A stretch of DNA of 6,168 nucleotides. Origin: Chloroflexota bacterium. GTDB taxonomy: Bacteria; Chloroflexota; Dehalococcoidia; JACQGW01. Where the stretch lies: NCBI GenBank assembly GCA_016199325.1, contig JACQGW010000177.1, positions 1-6,168 of the forward strand, written 5' to 3'. This document shows positions 5,622 through 6,168 of the stretch, piece by piece; the first letter of the stretch is position 1, and every line of letters begins with the position of its first letter. Below the pieces are notes generated by a model. It saw only the letters and a program-made list of their open reading frames with translations, searched no databases and was not told the origin of the DNA. The position numbers and the translations under genes are program-made.

Positions 5622-5779
5622 GTCCCGAGCGGTTGAGTACGGGCAACCCGCAGGACTGGAGGATACCGAACTCCGAGTAGGCAGGCGTTGGGGGCCCCCC
5701 CGACGGCGGCCGAAAGGCGAAGAGGGCACCGAAGGCCGGCGGCAGAAGCCCGAAAAGGTCGCTCGGGGCATTTCTTTTT
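5622..5779 (+). ncRNA. Candidate structured RNA, copy B
   Basis: This is a diverged second copy of the RNA at 4619-4771. The closing stem is CCCGAGCG (5624-5631) with CGCTCGGG (5760-5767), followed by GCATTTCTTTTT. The GGTT/AACC loop, GGATACCGAAC, GAGTAGG and the GGGCACYGAAGGCYGGCGG block are kept. The central hairpin has changed in sequence but not in form: GTTGGGG (5687-5693) pairs with CCCCGAC (5698-5704), replacing the six-pair stem of copy A. The next small hairpin keeps its GCC/GGC stem and changes its loop from GAGA to GAAA (5709-5718), both GNRA. This pairing-preserving change supports selection on RNA structure. Unlike copy A, no gene with a ribosome binding site follows within about 390 bases, so this copy looks like a free-standing small RNA ending at its U-tract. 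Confidence 0.72.
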
Positions 5780-5818
5780 GTCCGCCACACCGGCGACTGC
5801 GCCGGCTCCCCACCGCCG

Positions 5819-5974
5819 CGAACCCCCCGCCATCGGCGCGTGTGCAGCGGAACCCCATCCGGCATAACGCATGCCCCCCGCCCCATGACGCATGACGTAT
5901 GACGCATGACGTATGACGCACGACCCCGCCACCTGCACGGTTGCAGTGGGAACCCATCTGGCGCGGTAGTGCAT
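5819..5974. repeat. Imperfect ~54-bp direct repeats flanking the heptamer array
   Basis: Positions 5819-5872 and 5921-5974 are alignable with small gaps. Shared landmarks in order are CGA-CCCC-GCC, TGCAGYGG, AACCC, ATCYGGC and a terminal GCAT. The YATGACG array lies between them. This looks like an old duplication or two halves of a degenerate mobile element; it has no coding signal. Confidence 0.5.
5884..5925. repeat. YATGACG heptamer tandem array
   Basis: Five consecutive heptamers CATGACG, CATGACG, TATGACG, CATGACG, TATGACG run from 5884 to 5918, followed by a degenerate CACGACC. The reverse complement CGTCATG/CGTCATA is the same heptamer that flanks the hairpin at 4406-4513. Confidence 0.9.
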
Positions 5975-6009
5975 GAAGTATTGCAGAAACCCGCCGGGCA
6001 GCCCCGTAT

Positions 6010-6121
6010 TGTCATGAGTCCACTGAAAAAAGCCGGATCGCGCGTATCCGACTGGCGGAAACACTCGTGAAATCGGTGCGTGAACCGCGCCAGAGGGCCT
6101 TCTTTCAGGGGACTCATGACA
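6010..6121. repeat. 112-bp element with 25-bp inverted ends (MITE-like)
   Basis: The left end (6010-6034) and right end (6097-6121) match in reverse complement at 22 of 25 positions, starting TGTCATGAGTCC at each outer edge. The interior (6035-6096) has a small stem CGGAT/ATCCG around GCGCG (from 6034) and no coding frame. The size and inverted ends suit a non-autonomous mobile element, but I see no clear target-site duplication. Confidence 0.6.
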
Positions 6122-6168
6122 GCGTCCCCCCGAGTTCCCCCGTTTCTGCTATGATCGTCACGATGGAG

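Larger units (their letters stand above)
5780..6168. other. Gene-free repeat-rich stretch
   Basis: No open frame here has a convincing start, ribosome site or protein-like composition on either strand; the frames that cross it translate repeats and the RNA unit. It holds imperfect direct repeats around a heptamer array (5819-5974) and a 112-bp element with inverted ends (6010-6121). A lone TATGAT at 6150-6155 and an ATG at 6163 near the right edge could belong to a gene outside the window, but no -35 box or ribosome site supports this. Confidence 0.6.

Noticed and set aside
5595..5632. Repeated CCCGAGCGG in the copy B spacer and RNA 5' end as tandem operators
   Set aside because: The first copy lies in the promoter spacer and has no counterpart in copy A; nine GC-rich bases recurring 29 bases apart is weak evidence.
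5434..6117. Minus-strand open frames over RNA copy B and the repeats
   Set aside because: The translations consist of antisense RNA unit and heptamer sequence. Similar peptides arise from copy A for the same reason.
6150..6168. TATGAT and ATG at the right edge as a promoter and gene start
   Set aside because: There is no -35 hexamer at the right distance and no ribosome binding site, and only six bases of frame are visible.

Overview
The window is GC-rich DNA with frequent GTG starts, good Shine-Dalgarno sites and many intergenic palindromes. The style resembles Chloroflexota (Thermomicrobia/Sphaerobacter-like); this is an impression from gene content and repeat type, not a phylogenetic result.

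Layout. (1) Positions 1-326, minus strand: the N-terminal part of a multi-pass membrane protein that runs off the left edge. Positions 327-600 are non-coding and hold its ribosome binding site and a possible promoter. (2) Positions 601-4365, minus strand: three genes read right to left. They are a small membrane-anchored His-rich protein, a secreted and tail-anchored protein whose predicted mature N-terminus is His, and a large fusion of CopC, CopD, a YtkA/FixH-like domain and a cytochrome c. The last two overlap by 4 bp (ATGA) and are surely co-transcribed. The set looks like a copper-handling module at the cell surface, with the fusion protein binding copper outside, moving it across the membrane and carrying its own haem. 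A 31-bp perfect inverted repeat separates the His-rich gene from the other two. (3) Positions 4366-4583: a gene-free stretch with a long hairpin flanked by CGTCATN heptamers. (4) Positions 4576-5779, plus strand: a six-TM voltage-gated-type potassium channel gene bracketed by two diverged copies of the same ~150-nt structured RNA unit. Each copy has its own near-consensus sigma-70 promoter, a closed 5'/3' stem and a terminal U-tract. The first copy is necessarily the leader of the channel mRNA unless an unseen promoter exists. The second begins inside the channel's stop codon. (5) Positions 5780-6168: no convincing gene, but imperfect direct repeats around a YATGACG heptamer array and a 112-bp element with inverted ends.

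The best candidates for something undescribed are the paired RNA units around the channel gene, and a 96-bp palindromic heptamer element that appears to have inserted in frame into the signal-peptide region of the copper fusion gene, with a 3-bp flanking duplication.
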